Source: Nocardioides nitrophenolicus (GTDB lineage: Bacteria; Actinomycetota; Actinomycetes; Propionibacteriales; Nocardioidaceae). From it: a stretch of DNA of 64,000 nt. The stretch's first letter is position 1. Each line of letters begins with the position of its first letter. Shown here in pieces: positions 44,974 through 53,893 of the stretch. The notes under the pieces are model-generated. The model searched no databases, had not been told where the DNA came from, and was given only the letters and a program-made list of their open reading frames with translations. Position numbers and translations under genes: made by a program. The stretch spans positions 4,464,001 to 4,528,000 of the forward strand of contig NZ_JAFBBY010000001.1 in NCBI RefSeq assembly GCF_016907515.1, read 5' to 3'.

Positions 44974-45545
44974 GAAGGGGCTCCTGTGGGGATGGGGGAG
45001 ACCTGGCTGATGCCGAGGTCGAGGGCGCGGGCGTTGCCCTCCGCGTGCTGGCGCCGGTACGGCGGCAGCAGGCCGGTCATCGCGGTGACCAGCTGGTCGC
45101 GGGTCGCCACGCCGGTGAGCGCGGCGTAGGCGCCGAGCATGACGAAGCTGCCGGCCTGGGCGACGCCGGCCTCGCGGGCCAGCGCGGTGGCCGGGACCCG
45201 GACCGGGTCGCGCTCGGCGGCGAACCCGTCGGGGGCGACCGAGGAGTTGACCAGGCACAGCCCGCCGGGGACCAGCCGGGCCAGGGTGTTCTCGCTGTAG
45301 CGGTCGTGCATGAGGATCGCCGCCTCGGCGCGGGGCACGATCGGCAGCGCCCGCAGGGGGGCGTCGCCGACCACGACGGTGGCCTGGGTCGGTCCGCCGC
45401 GCATCTCGCCGCCGTACTCGGCGCCGAGCATCGCGTAGCGGCCCTGGGCGGTGAGCGCCTGGGCGAGCGTCTTGGCCAGCAGCTGGACGCCTTGGCCGCC
45501 GATGCCGGTGATCATCAGCGCGTGCTCCGGGGTGGGGGTCGTCAT
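44970..45545 (-). CDS. 2-oxoacid:ferredoxin oxidoreductase gamma subunit
   Basis: The 191-residue subunit begins HALMITGIGGQGVQLLAKTLAQALTAQGRYAMLGAEYGGEMRGGPTQATVVVG, the hallmark of the PFOR gamma domain. It forms the first gene of the gamma-alpha-beta-gntR-delta-fdxA operon. CAGGAGGTGACG gives a strong ribosome-binding site before ATG 45543-45545. Confidence 0.92.
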   Translation of the reverse strand: MTTPTPEHALMITGIGGQGVQLLAKTLAQALTAQGRYAMLGAEYGGEMRGGPTQATVVVGDAPLRALPIVPRAEAAILMHDRYSENTLARLVPGGLCLVNSSVAPDGFAAERDPVRVPATALAREAGVAQAGSFVMLGAYAALTGVATRDQLVTAMTGLLPPYRRQHAEGNARALDLGISQVSPIPTGAPS

Positions 45546-45616
45546 CGTCACCTCCTGTATTTTGAATTTATTATCCAACTTGAACGAGGGCAAGCGGTGC
45601 GCGTGTGAGCCACGTC
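45546..45616 (-). promoter_or_regulatory. Promoter/operator of the oxidoreductase operon
   Basis: An AT-rich patch in otherwise GC-rich DNA contains TTGAATTTATTATCCAA (45562-45578), an inverted TTGAA-N7-TCCAA repeat, with ACTTGAA just beyond. The same architecture occurs at 50174-50190. It is a candidate operator overlapping the leader of the gamma-subunit gene. Confidence 0.6.
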
Positions 45617-46324
45617 TCAGCCCGGAGCGACCAGGCCCAGGGAGCGCTCGTACGCCGCCTGCAGCGGCCGGTGCCCACCGTCCACCTCGGCGACCGCGCG
45701 GCCGCGCACCATCACGTAGCCGCGGTCCACGACCTCGCGCAGGCCCACCAGGTCCGGGGCCGCCACCAGGACGGCGAGGCCCGCGTCGGCCAGCTCGCGC
45801 ACGGTGGTCGCGAGCTGCTGGACGATGAGCGGCGCCAGGCCGGTCACCAGCTCGTCGAGGAGCAGCACCTGGGGCGAGCCCATCAGCGCCCGGGCCACCG
45901 CGAGCATCTGCTGCTCGCCGCCACTCAGCACGCCGGCGAGGCTGCCGCGGCGCTCGCCGAGGATGGGGAAGCGCTCCTCGGCGGCAGTGACCGAGCGGGC
46001 CGGCAGCCGCAGCTGGTCGGCGCCGATCAGCAGGTTCTCGCGCACGGTGAGCCGGGAGAACAGCTGGCGGCCCTGCGGGACCAGCGCCAGCCCGCCCCGG
46101 GTACGACGGCCGGGGGACCAGCCGTCGATCCGCTCGCCGCCCAGCCGCACCTCTCCGCTCGCGCGCACGGTGCCGCACGCCCCGAGCACGGCACTGCTCT
46201 TTCCGGCGCCGTTCGGGCCGACCAGCGCGGTGACCTGGCCGGCCGGGACGGAGAGGGAGAGGCCGTCGACGGCGAGCGCGCCGCCGTACCGCACGGTGAG
46301 GCCGTCGAGGTCGAGCCGGGTCAT
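45617..46324 (-). CDS. livF: Branched-chain amino acid-type ABC importer ATPase (LivF-like)
   Basis: The 235-residue ATPase has Walker A GPNGAGKSS, signature LSGGEQQML and a Walker B region VLLLDELVTGLAP; Leu-Val replaces the usual Pro-Ser after DE. It is the last gene of a five-gene importer operon. ATG 46322-46324 overlaps the livG stop. The named substrate class is only the family name; catabolic Liv-type systems import aromatic acids as well. Confidence 0.88.
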   Translation of the reverse strand: MTRLDLDGLTVRYGGALAVDGLSLSVPAGQVTALVGPNGAGKSSAVLGACGTVRASGEVRLGGERIDGWSPGRRTRGGLALVPQGRQLFSRLTVRENLLIGADQLRLPARSVTAAEERFPILGERRGSLAGVLSGGEQQMLAVARALMGSPQVLLLDELVTGLAPLIVQQLATTVRELADAGLAVLVAAPDLVGLREVVDRGYVMVRGRAVAEVDGGHRPLQAAYERSLGLVAPG

Positions 46325-47109
46325 GAGGGAACCCCTTCCGGTGTGGTGCCGAAGTAGACGCGCTGCATCTCCGGGCTGGCGAGGCACTCCCGCGGACTGC
46401 CCTCGAAGGCCAGCCGGCCGCGCTCCATGAGCAGCACGCGGTCGGCCAGGCCGGTGACCAGGTCGACGTTGTGGTCGACCAGGATCACGCCGTGGCCGCG
46501 GCCGCGGAGCAGCTCGATCACCCGGGTGATGCCGGCGACGCCGTGGGCGTCGGCCCCGGCGAACGGCTCGTCGAGGAGCAGCACGCAGGGATCGGCGCCG
46601 AGGGCGCGACCCACCTCGACCAGCCGCTGCTCACCGAGGGTGAGGTCGCCCGCCGTGCGGTCCAGGCCGGCCAGGCCGACCTCCTCGGCGAGCCGCTCGG
46701 CCAACGCGCGGTCGGCCGCGGACCGCGGCCGGAGGATGCCGCGGACCAGGCCGGTGAGCAGGGGGACCAGGCCGCGGTGCCGGGCGGCGAAGGCGCCGAG
46801 CAGCAGGTTGTCGGCGACGGTGAGGTCGTGCGCGAGCTGCGGATGCTGGAAGGTCCGGGCCAGCCCCTGCGCCGCCCGCGCGGCGGCGCCGCCGCGCAGC
46901 GGCTCGCCGCGGACCAGCAGCTCCCCGCCGTCGGCGTCCTGGGCGCCGGTGACCAGGTCGACCAGGGTGGTCTTCCCGGCGCCGTTCGGACCGATCAGGC
47001 CGAGCACCTCGCCGGCCCGCAGCCGCAGTGCGACGTCGCTCACGGCGTGCACGCCGCCGTAGCTCTTGCGCAGGCCGGTGCCGCTCAGCAGCAGGTCGTC
47101 GGTCGTCAT
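46321..47109 (-). CDS. livG: Branched-chain amino acid-type ABC importer ATPase (LivG-like)
   Basis: The 262-residue ATPase has Walker A GPNGAGKTTL, LARTFQHPQLAHDLTVADNLL, a variant signature LTLGEQRLVEVGRAL and Walker B VLLLDEPFAGADAHGV, with the LivG C-terminal extension HNVDLVTGLADRVLLMERGRLAFEGSPRE. It overlaps livM by ATGA. Confidence 0.9.
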   Translation of the reverse strand: MTTDDLLLSGTGLRKSYGGVHAVSDVALRLRAGEVLGLIGPNGAGKTTLVDLVTGAQDADGGELLVRGEPLRGGAAARAAQGLARTFQHPQLAHDLTVADNLLLGAFAARHRGLVPLLTGLVRGILRPRSAADRALAERLAEEVGLAGLDRTAGDLTLGEQRLVEVGRALGADPCVLLLDEPFAGADAHGVAGITRVIELLRGRGHGVILVDHNVDLVTGLADRVLLMERGRLAFEGSPRECLASPEMQRVYFGTTPEGVPS

Positions 47110-48062
47110 GCGCGGACACCTCGCTTGGTGAGCAGTGCCGTCCCGGCGCGGCCGAGGGTGCCGGCGAAGCCGAGCACACCGCGCGGGAAGAGCACGAGGA
47201 TGACGAGCACGCTCAGCGAGACCAGCAGGGTCCCGCTCGAGGACAGCGCGTCGACGTTGAGGGTCAGGTCCACCACGATCACGGCGCCGAGCACCGCGCC
47301 CCACGGGCTGCCGATGCCGCCGATCAGCGGCATGAAGACCGCCAGGAAGATCACGTTCACGCTGAACGTCTCCGGGTTGACCGCGCCGACGTACGCCGTG
47401 AAGAGCGCGCCGCCCAGCGAGGCGATGGCGGCGCCGACGCCGAGGGCGACCAGGTTGAGCAGCGAGACCGAGACCCCGGCGGTGTCGACCGCGATCGGCA
47501 CCTCGCGCGACGCGCGGACCACCACGCCCCACGGGCTGCGACGCAGCCGGTCGAGGGCGAAGGCGAGCAGGCCGGTGAGCACGGTCGCCATCAGCACCAC
47601 CTGGAACGGCGAGGGCTCCCAGCCGCCGAAGGACAGCAGCGGCAGGCCGATGATGCCGCTCGGGCCGCCGGTGACGTCGAGGTTGCCGAGCAGCTGGATG
47701 AACGCCTCCGCGAAGAGCAGGGTCACGGCGCCCAGGTAGAAGCCGGACAGCCGGATGGTGGCGGCGCCCAGCACCACCGCGATCGCGGCCGCGACCGGCG
47801 GGGCGACGAGCATCCCCAGCCACAGCGGCCAGCCGGCGTGGGCCGAGCCGATCGCGACGGCGTACCCGCCGGTGGCGGCGTAGGCGCTGTAGGACAGGGA
47901 GAGCGACCCGGCCAGCACGAACGGGACGTACATCCCGAGCGCGATCAGGGCGTAGGTGAGCATCGTGACCAGCAGGCTGCTGCGGTACAGGTCCTCGCCG
48001 GCCCACAGCACCAGGAGCGCGAGGCCGAGGATGCCGGCGGCACTCTGGATCCGGGCGCTCAT
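47106..48062 (-). CDS. livM: Branched-chain amino acid-type ABC importer permease (LivM-like)
   Basis: The 318-residue permease has eight or more membrane helices and the family segments YALIALGMYVPFVLAGSLSLSYSAYAATGGYAVA and FSVNVIFLAVFMPLIGGIGSPWGAVLGAVI (EAA-like loop). It pairs with LivH to form the channel. Start and stop overlap its neighbours. Confidence 0.88.
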   Translation of the reverse strand: MSARIQSAAGILGLALLVLWAGEDLYRSSLLVTMLTYALIALGMYVPFVLAGSLSLSYSAYAATGGYAVAIGSAHAGWPLWLGMLVAPPVAAAIAVVLGAATIRLSGFYLGAVTLLFAEAFIQLLGNLDVTGGPSGIIGLPLLSFGGWEPSPFQVVLMATVLTGLLAFALDRLRRSPWGVVVRASREVPIAVDTAGVSVSLLNLVALGVGAAIASLGGALFTAYVGAVNPETFSVNVIFLAVFMPLIGGIGSPWGAVLGAVIVVDLTLNVDALSSSGTLLVSLSVLVILVLFPRGVLGFAGTLGRAGTALLTKRGVRA

Positions 48063-48931
48063 ACCCGCACCCGCGGAGCGAAGACGCCTTCGGGGCGGAA
48101 GGCGAAGAAGAGCAGGGCCACCACGACCAGGCCGTAGGCGAGCACGTCACCTCCGAAGTAGAAGGGGATGAAGACATTGGCCAGCGCCAGCAGGGCACCG
48201 CCGAGCAGGGGCGCCCACACGGTGCCGGTGCCGCCGATGACCAGCGCCAGGAAGCCGGTGATCGTCCAGTGCAGCGCGTTGTCGGGGCTGACCCCGCTGC
48301 GGCCGGCGAAGGTGATGCCGGCCAGGGCGGCGATCAGGCCGGCCGCGGCGAAGGACAGCAGTCGGGCGGTGTTGATCGGCAGGCCGAGCACCCGCGCCGC
48401 CTCGGTGTCGTTGCCGATCGCCCGGGTGAGCCGGCCGAGCCGGGTGTGCTGGAGGGCGAGATACGCCGCGGTGAACAGGACCGCGGTGATCGCGACCAGC
48501 GGGACGACGGTCGAGCCGATCCGTGCCGAGCCCAGTGAGAACGGGGGGGTGGTCCACACCGGCTGCCCGGGCCGCGCCTCGTGGCCGAGGAAGAGCCCGC
48601 AGAGCTGGATGATCGCGAACAGGCTGGCCCCGACCGCGACCAGGGCCGAGAGCTCGCCCTCGCCGCGGGCCTGGACCGGCCGCACCACCGCGAGCTCCAT
48701 CACCGCCCCGATCAGGATGGCGCCGAGCACGCCGACCAGCCCCGCGAGCGGCCGGCTCAGCCCGTGCTCGGTCACCAGCCAGCTCCCGACGAAGGCGGAC
48801 GCCATGGCTATCGCGCCGATCGCGAAGTTGAAGAAGCCGGCTCCGGTCAGGTTGAAGTAGAACGCCAGGCCGAGAAGGGCGAAGAAGCACCCGTTCTCGA
48901 CCACGGCGATCCACAGCTGCGGGTTCGTCAT
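48059..48931 (-). CDS. livH: Branched-chain amino acid-type ABC importer permease (LivH-like)
   Basis: The 290-residue permease begins TNPQLWIAVVENGCFFALLGLAFYFNLTGAGFFNFAIGAIAMASAFVGSWL and has the conserved RAIGNDTEAARVLGLPINTARLLSFAAAGLIAALAG and LVIGGTGTVWAPLLGGALLALAN loops. ATG 48929-48931 was chosen because it overlaps the stop of the binding-protein gene. Confidence 0.9.
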   Translation of the reverse strand: MTNPQLWIAVVENGCFFALLGLAFYFNLTGAGFFNFAIGAIAMASAFVGSWLVTEHGLSRPLAGLVGVLGAILIGAVMELAVVRPVQARGEGELSALVAVGASLFAIIQLCGLFLGHEARPGQPVWTTPPFSLGSARIGSTVVPLVAITAVLFTAAYLALQHTRLGRLTRAIGNDTEAARVLGLPINTARLLSFAAAGLIAALAGITFAGRSGVSPDNALHWTITGFLALVIGGTGTVWAPLLGGALLALANVFIPFYFGGDVLAYGLVVVALLFFAFRPEGVFAPRVRV

Positions 48932-50118
48932 GCCGCGCAGTCCGGCTCGTACTCCGACCAGGGCCCGGTGAGCGTGTTGTCGGCGCCCCACTGGACGAGC
49001 ACCAGGCCGCAGATCCCGTCGGCGCCGAGGTGCTTGTCCTTGCCGAAGGACAGCGTGAAGCCCGGGTAGCCCGACGCGGCCTCGTAGTCGGTGATCTGCT
49101 GCAGCGCGTCGTTGACCTCGGTGCCGTCGGTGCTGCCGGCGTCCTCGACGGCCTGCTTGAGCAGCTGCACGGCGTCGTAGGACTGGGTCCAGAAGTTGTT
49201 GACCTGGAAGTCGGCGCCCTCGGTCTCGGCGAAGAGCTTCGCCACCTCGACGGTCTTCGGGTTGGTGTCGGTGGTACCGGCCAGGCCGACCAGTCCCTCC
49301 AGCGCGCCCGGCTGCGCCTGCTTCCAGGCCGACGGGAGCGAGCTCAGCAGCAGCTCGGTGAACCGCGGGACGCCGGGGAGCTGCTGGTGCAGGGTGTTCT
49401 GGGCGAGCACGTCGAAGTTGGCGTTCTGGGTGGCGACCAGCACCGCGTCGGCGCCCGCCTTCTCGATCTTGGCGACCTCGGGGCTCAGGTCCGTGGCGTC
49501 GATGGCGCCGTTGACCACCTCGAGGTCGACGCAGTCGAGGCCGTCGATGAGGCCCTGGTTGAACTGCACCTGGGACGGGGAGCTGTCCTGCAGGAAGGCG
49601 ACCTTCTTCGCGCCGAGCGAGGCGAAGGCCTCGCAGTAGACCGTCGCCCAGTCCGAGGTCGGGGTGCCGAGCTGGTAGAGGTAGGTGTTGCTCGGCGGCT
49701 CGGTGACCAGCGGGTTGGCCGCCACCGACATGAACACCGGGATCTTGGTGCGCTCGATCAGCGACTTGGCCTGGAGCACGCCGGCGCTGCTGGTCAGCAT
49801 GATCAGCGCGTCCGCGCCCTGGCTGACCAGCTTCTGGATCACGGTGGGCGTCTTGGTCGGGTCGCTCTCGTCGTTGCCCTGGACGACCTTGATCTTCTTG
49901 CCGTCGATCCCGCCGTCGGCGTTGACCTGGTCGATGGTGGCCTTGGTCGCCGTGCAGGCGGGCGTCGCGTAGCCCGCGCCCGGGCCCGTCGTATCGCAGA
50001 CGAGGCCGATCACGACCGCGTCCGCGCCGTCGTCACCGGCGGAGGACCCTCCGCAGCCGGTGAGCGCCGCACCGAGGGTGAGGCTCAGGAGGCCGGCGAT
50101 CGTCACTCTGGCTCGCAT
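48928..50118 (-). CDS. ABC importer substrate-binding lipoprotein (LivJ/K-like)
   Basis: The 396-residue protein has a lipoprotein signal with lipobox LTGC (Cys22) and a type I periplasmic binding fold (VVIGLVCDTTGPGAGYATPACTATKATIDQVNADGGIDGKKIKVVQGNDESDPTKTPTVIQKLVSQGADALIMLTSSAGV). It captures the importer's substrate. Aromatic acids or other 2-oxo or carboxylic acids fit context. ATG 50116-50118 was used; GTG 50121 is possible. GAAAGG upstream is the likely ribosome-binding site. Confidence 0.88.
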   Translation of the reverse strand: MRARVTIAGLLSLTLGAALTGCGGSSAGDDGADAVVIGLVCDTTGPGAGYATPACTATKATIDQVNADGGIDGKKIKVVQGNDESDPTKTPTVIQKLVSQGADALIMLTSSAGVLQAKSLIERTKIPVFMSVAANPLVTEPPSNTYLYQLGTPTSDWATVYCEAFASLGAKKVAFLQDSSPSQVQFNQGLIDGLDCVDLEVVNGAIDATDLSPEVAKIEKAGADAVLVATQNANFDVLAQNTLHQQLPGVPRFTELLLSSLPSAWKQAQPGALEGLVGLAGTTDTNPKTVEVAKLFAETEGADFQVNNFWTQSYDAVQLLKQAVEDAGSTDGTEVNDALQQITDYEAASGYPGFTLSFGKDKHLGADGICGLVLVQWGADNTLTGPWSEYEPDCAA

Positions 50119-50288
50119 CACTGTGGTGGACCTTTCGGTTGTCCGTCCCGAGAAGCTGGCTCGATTTCGAATATTGAACTTTGTATTCAAAATTCAGTGA
50201 GCGTGATTGAATCACCGTGACGTGCGTTACACAAGCCCTTGCTTGGTGCGGGGCACCCGGACCACGGGAGATCGAGGAGGAGTCGCTG
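50119..50288. promoter_or_regulatory. Divergent promoter region of the liv importer and dehydrogenase operons
   Basis: This gap holds two candidate operators. GAATATTGAACTTTGTATTCAAAATTC spans 50169-50195; its core TTGAA-N7-TTCAA is at 50174-50190 and the flanks extend the symmetry. TGACGTGCGTTA (50218-50229) is the second, of the same type as at 40220 and 63956. Both lie 55-80 bp from the starts. Confidence 0.7.
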
Positions 50289-51389
50289 GTGCAGGCAGTG
50301 GTGGTGAAGCCGGGCTTCGTCGTGGACGTCGCCGAGGTCCCGGACCCGGTGTGCGGACCCGACGAGGTGGTGATCGAGGTGCGCCGGGTCCAGCTCAGCG
50401 TCACCGAGTGCATGCTGATGGCCGGTGCGGACGTCGCCCTCGGCGACCAGCTCGCCCGTCGGGTGGCGGCCGGGCCGGTGCAGTTCGGCGGGCACGAGTT
50501 CGCCGGCGTCGTCGCCGAGGTGGGCGCGGCGGTCCGCGGCCCGCGCGTCGGGCAGCGGGTGACCGCGGTCGAGACCCTGCCGTGTGGGACCTGCGCGGCC
50601 TGCCGGCGGGCCTGGCCGAGCGCCTGCGTCGCGCCGTCGATCATCGGCTTCACCCGGCCGGGCGCGCTGGCCGAGCGGCTGGTCGTCCCCGCCTCCGCCG
50701 TGGTGGCGGTGCCGGACGAGGTGTCCTTCGCGGCCGCGGCGGCGATCCAGCCGCTGGCCGGCGCGGTCCACGCACACGCGGCGCTCGACGTACGGCCGGG
50801 GGAGTCGGTGCTCGTCCTCGGCGGTGGCGTGATGGGCCTGCTGGGCGTCGCGGTCGCGCGGCACGGCAACGCGGGACTGGTGGCGCTCTCCACGCACAGC
50901 CCGCGCAAGCTCGAGCTCGGCAGGAGGTTCGGCGCCGACGCGCTGATCGCCGCCGGCGGCGACGTGCTCGCGGCGGTGGACGAGCTCACCGACGGGATCG
51001 GCTTCGACGTGGTCGTGGAGACCGCGGGCGGCAGTGCCGACCTCGGGCTGGCCGGGCTGAGCACCGTCGAGCTGGCCGCGCAGGCGGTACGACGCGGCGG
51101 CCGGATCGCGATGGTGTCGGTGCTCGACGCCCACGCGCCACTGCCCACGGGCCTGCTGCGCAGCCGGTCGGTGACCCTGGTCCACCCACGCTCGGGGGCC
51201 GGCGACTACGCCTCGGCCGCGACCGTTTTCGAGCACTGCTTCGGACTCGTCCAACGGAACCTGGTCGACCCGGAGGCCCTCCTGACGCATACCGTGCGGG
51301 GACTGGGCGCCATCCACGAGGCGATGGACATCACCCAGCACAAGAGCAGGTACGACGCGATCAACCCCGCACAGATGGAGCTCTCGTGA
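50289..51389 (+). CDS. Zinc-binding medium-chain dehydrogenase (atypical catalytic site)
   Basis: The 366-residue protein has the medium-chain dehydrogenase layout: GHEFAGVVAEVG, the structural zinc lobe PCGTCAACRRAWPSAC, and the Rossmann SVLVLGGGVMGLLGVAVARHGNAG. At the usual catalytic Cys (ICGTDLH) the sequence reads LSVTECMLMAG, so the ligand is replaced or shifted. GTG 50289 was chosen because GAGGAGG precedes it; an in-frame ATG-like start at 50217 lies within the shared operator region. It probably oxidises an alcohol or reduces a carbonyl on the pathway. It overlaps the acyl-CoA synthetase gene. Confidence 0.8.
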   Translation: MQAVVVKPGFVVDVAEVPDPVCGPDEVVIEVRRVQLSVTECMLMAGADVALGDQLARRVAAGPVQFGGHEFAGVVAEVGAAVRGPRVGQRVTAVETLPCGTCAACRRAWPSACVAPSIIGFTRPGALAERLVVPASAVVAVPDEVSFAAAAAIQPLAGAVHAHAALDVRPGESVLVLGGGVMGLLGVAVARHGNAGLVALSTHSPRKLELGRRFGADALIAAGGDVLAAVDELTDGIGFDVVVETAGGSADLGLAGLSTVELAAQAVRRGGRIAMVSVLDAHAPLPTGLLRSRSVTLVHPRSGAGDYASAATVFEHCFGLVQRNLVDPEALLTHTVRGLGAIHEAMDITQHKSRYDAINPAQMELS

Positions 51390-52909
51390 CCCTCGACATC
51401 GCCAGCACCGTCGCCCGGTTCGCCCGGGTCCGGCCCACCGCGCCCGCCGCCACCCTCGGCCTGCGCGTGGTGAGCTTCGCCGAGCTCGACGACGGCGGCA
51501 ACCGCGCCGCCCGGGCGTTCGCGACGCTGGGCGTCGGCGCCGGTGACATCGTCGGCTGGTGGGCGGCGCCCTCGCTGCGCGCGCTCGACGGCTTCCTCGG
51601 CGCCGGCCGGATCGGCGCGATCTTCGCGCCGCTCAACCCCGCGCTGCCCCCGGCCGAGCTGGCCGGCGTCCTCGACTACGTCGCGCCGCGCCTGCTCGTC
51701 ACCGACCTCGACCACCTCGACGAGGCCGAGCAGGTCGCGCGGGAGCGGGAGCTCCCGCTCGCGGTCATCGACGCCGACGGCACCGTGCCGGGTGCGGACC
51801 TCGACGCGCTGTGCGCCCGGCTCGCGGCGGCACCGCTCGACGTGCCTGTCGACGACACGGCGCCGCACATCCTCTACCTGACCAGCGGCAGCACCGGACG
51901 CCCGAAGGGCGCCCTGGTCAGCCACCGCGCGAGCTGGCTGCGCTCCGCGGCGGGCGGCGGGACCTTCGGCCGGGCGATGCGCGGCCGGGGCGGGCTGGTG
52001 ACCGGCTTCCCGCTGTTCCACTACGGCGGCTGGCACTACGTGATGGAGGCCTGGCAGAACGGGCGCGCGATCCACCTGGTGCACCGCGCCGACCCGGTCG
52101 AGCTGCTGACCGCGGTCGAGCGCTGGCGGGCCTCGGCGTTCTACGCGATCCCCGCCGTGTGGGAGCGGGTGCTCGACGCCACCGACGTCCCGGCGGACCT
52201 CGGCTCCCTGCTGCACGCCGACACCGGGACCTCGCGGGTCTCGCCGACCCTGCTGGAGCGGATCCGGACCCGGGTGCCGCGGGCGACCACGACCGTCCTC
52301 TACGGCACCACCGAGGCCGGCTCGATGGCGCGCCTGCACGACGCCCACGCCCACCTCGACAGCCATCCCGGGAGCGTCGGCCTGGCCACCCCGCCCGGGG
52401 TGCTGTGGACGGCCGAGGACGGCGAGATCCGGGTCGCCTCGCCCACCTTGATGACCGGCTACCTGGACCGGCCCGAGGAGACGGCCCGGGTGCTGGTCGA
52501 CGGCGTCTACCACTCCGGCGACGTCGGCGAGCTCGATGAGGACGGCTACCTCACCATCACCGGCCGGGTGAGCGAGCTGATCCGCAGCGGCGGCGAGACG
52601 GTGTGGCCGACCGAGGTCGAGGCCGCGCTGCGCGGCCTGCCGGGCTGCGCCGACTACGCCGTGGTCGGGGTGCCCGACGACCGGTGGGGCGAGGTGATCT
52701 GCCTGGCGGTGCTCGCCGGCGGGGACGGCGCCCCGCCGCCCGATGTCGAGACCGTCCGCCGGATGCTCGACGGGCGGCTGGCCCGGCACAAGCACCCGCG
52801 GCTGGTGGTCGGCGTACCGGAGATCCCGCGGACGGCCGCGACCGGCCAGGTGCAGCGCCGGGTGCTGGTGGCGCGGATCGGCCAGCAGCGACTGGAGGGT
52901 GCGCGGTGA
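51386..52909 (+). CDS. Acyl-CoA synthetase / AMP-dependent ligase
   Basis: The 507-residue adenylate-forming enzyme has the P-loop LTSGSTGRPKGALVSH (from about 165), the A5-type YGTTEAGSM and A8-type LDEDGYLTITGRVSELIRSGGETVWPTEVEAAL. The C-terminal catalytic Lys region reads PRTAATGQVQRRVL, with Gln where Gly-Lys is usual (GKxxR), so adenylation may be altered. It should activate a carboxylic acid pathway intermediate with CoA. GTG 51386 overlaps the upstream stop (GTGA). Confidence 0.86.
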   Translation: MTLDIASTVARFARVRPTAPAATLGLRVVSFAELDDGGNRAARAFATLGVGAGDIVGWWAAPSLRALDGFLGAGRIGAIFAPLNPALPPAELAGVLDYVAPRLLVTDLDHLDEAEQVARERELPLAVIDADGTVPGADLDALCARLAAAPLDVPVDDTAPHILYLTSGSTGRPKGALVSHRASWLRSAAGGGTFGRAMRGRGGLVTGFPLFHYGGWHYVMEAWQNGRAIHLVHRADPVELLTAVERWRASAFYAIPAVWERVLDATDVPADLGSLLHADTGTSRVSPTLLERIRTRVPRATTTVLYGTTEAGSMARLHDAHAHLDSHPGSVGLATPPGVLWTAEDGEIRVASPTLMTGYLDRPEETARVLVDGVYHSGDVGELDEDGYLTITGRVSELIRSGGETVWPTEVEAALRGLPGCADYAVVGVPDDRWGEVICLAVLAGGDGAPPPDVETVRRMLDGRLARHKHPRLVVGVPEIPRTAATGQVQRRVLVARIGQQRLEGAR

Positions 52910-53880
52910 GGGCCGCGCTGGTCACCGGGCCCGGCCGGCTCGAGGTGGTCGATGCGCCGGACCCGACGCCGGGGGCCGGGGAGCTGCTGATCCGGACCGA
53001 GGTCGCCGCCATCTGCGGCTCCGACCTCCACGTCGCGGGCGAGGGCGGCAACGGCCTCCCGGGTGGCCCCGGCCACGAGTCGGTCGGCGTCGTCGTGGAG
53101 AGCCGTTCGCCCGTTCTGGCTGTGGGCACGCGGGTCCTGTGCACCCCACCCGCCGCGATCGCGGCCTGCTTCGCCGACCTCCAGGTGCTGCCGCCCTCGG
53201 CCGTCGTCCCGCTGCCCGAGGGTGCTGCGCCCGAGCGGCTGGTCCTGGCCCAGCAGCTCGGCACCGCCGTGTTCGCGATGAAGCGGTTCTGGCCGTCGGT
53301 GCGGCTGCCCGCCGTCGCCGAGCCGCGCACGGCCGCGGTGGTCGGCACCGGGCCGGCCGGGTTGGCGTTCGTCCAGCTGCTGCGCCGCGCGGGCTTCGAG
53401 CGCGTGATCGTGAGCGACCTGTCCCCGGCACGGCTGGCCACCGCGACGGCGTACGGCGCCACCCGGGTGGTGCACGCGCCCGGCGAGGACGTCGTCGAGG
53501 TGGTCGACGCGCTGACCGACGGCGTGGGCGTGGAGCTCGCGATCGAGGCCGCCGGCACCGACGCGACCCGGCACCAGGCGATGCGGATGGTGCGCGACGA
53601 GGGCCGGGTCGGCCTGTTCGGGCTCTACGAGGACGACGGGCCGGCGACCTGGCCGCTGCGCGACGTCTTCCGCCGCCGGGCGAGCATCGAGATGACCTGG
53701 AACGCCCAGCTGGAGCCGGGCCTGTCGTCGTTCGCCGAGGCGGTCGACCTGGTCGCCGCCGAGCCCGCCGACGCGCCGACGATGATCACCCACCGCTTCG
53801 GGCTGTCCGACATCGCCGAGGCGTTCGACCTGGCCGGCGACCCGTCGCGAGGGGCCGGCAAGGTCGCGGTCACCTTCTGA
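52906..53880 (+). CDS. Medium-chain dehydrogenase without structural zinc lobe
   Basis: The 324-residue protein has AAICGSDLHVAGEGGNGLPGGPGHESVGVVVE with catalytic-zinc ligands Cys, His and GHE intact. The loop with four structural cysteines is absent. The Rossmann motif is VVGTGPAGLAFVQLLRRAGFERVIVSDLSPARL. It is expected to be an NAD(P)-dependent alcohol/polyol-type dehydrogenase. GTG 52906 overlaps the ligase stop (GTGA), so the three genes form one operon. Confidence 0.82.
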   Translation: MRAALVTGPGRLEVVDAPDPTPGAGELLIRTEVAAICGSDLHVAGEGGNGLPGGPGHESVGVVVESRSPVLAVGTRVLCTPPAAIAACFADLQVLPPSAVVPLPEGAAPERLVLAQQLGTAVFAMKRFWPSVRLPAVAEPRTAAVVGTGPAGLAFVQLLRRAGFERVIVSDLSPARLATATAYGATRVVHAPGEDVVEVVDALTDGVGVELAIEAAGTDATRHQAMRMVRDEGRVGLFGLYEDDGPATWPLRDVFRRRASIEMTWNAQLEPGLSSFAEAVDLVAAEPADAPTMITHRFGLSDIAEAFDLAGDPSRGAGKVAVTF

Positions 53881-53893
53881 GGGGTCGGGCTCT

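Noticed and set aside
33753..53880. Complete cholesterol-degradation cluster
   Set aside because: hsaEFG, kstD, ksh and side-chain beta-oxidation genes are absent, so only a ring-cleavage module resembling Hsa enzymes can be claimed.
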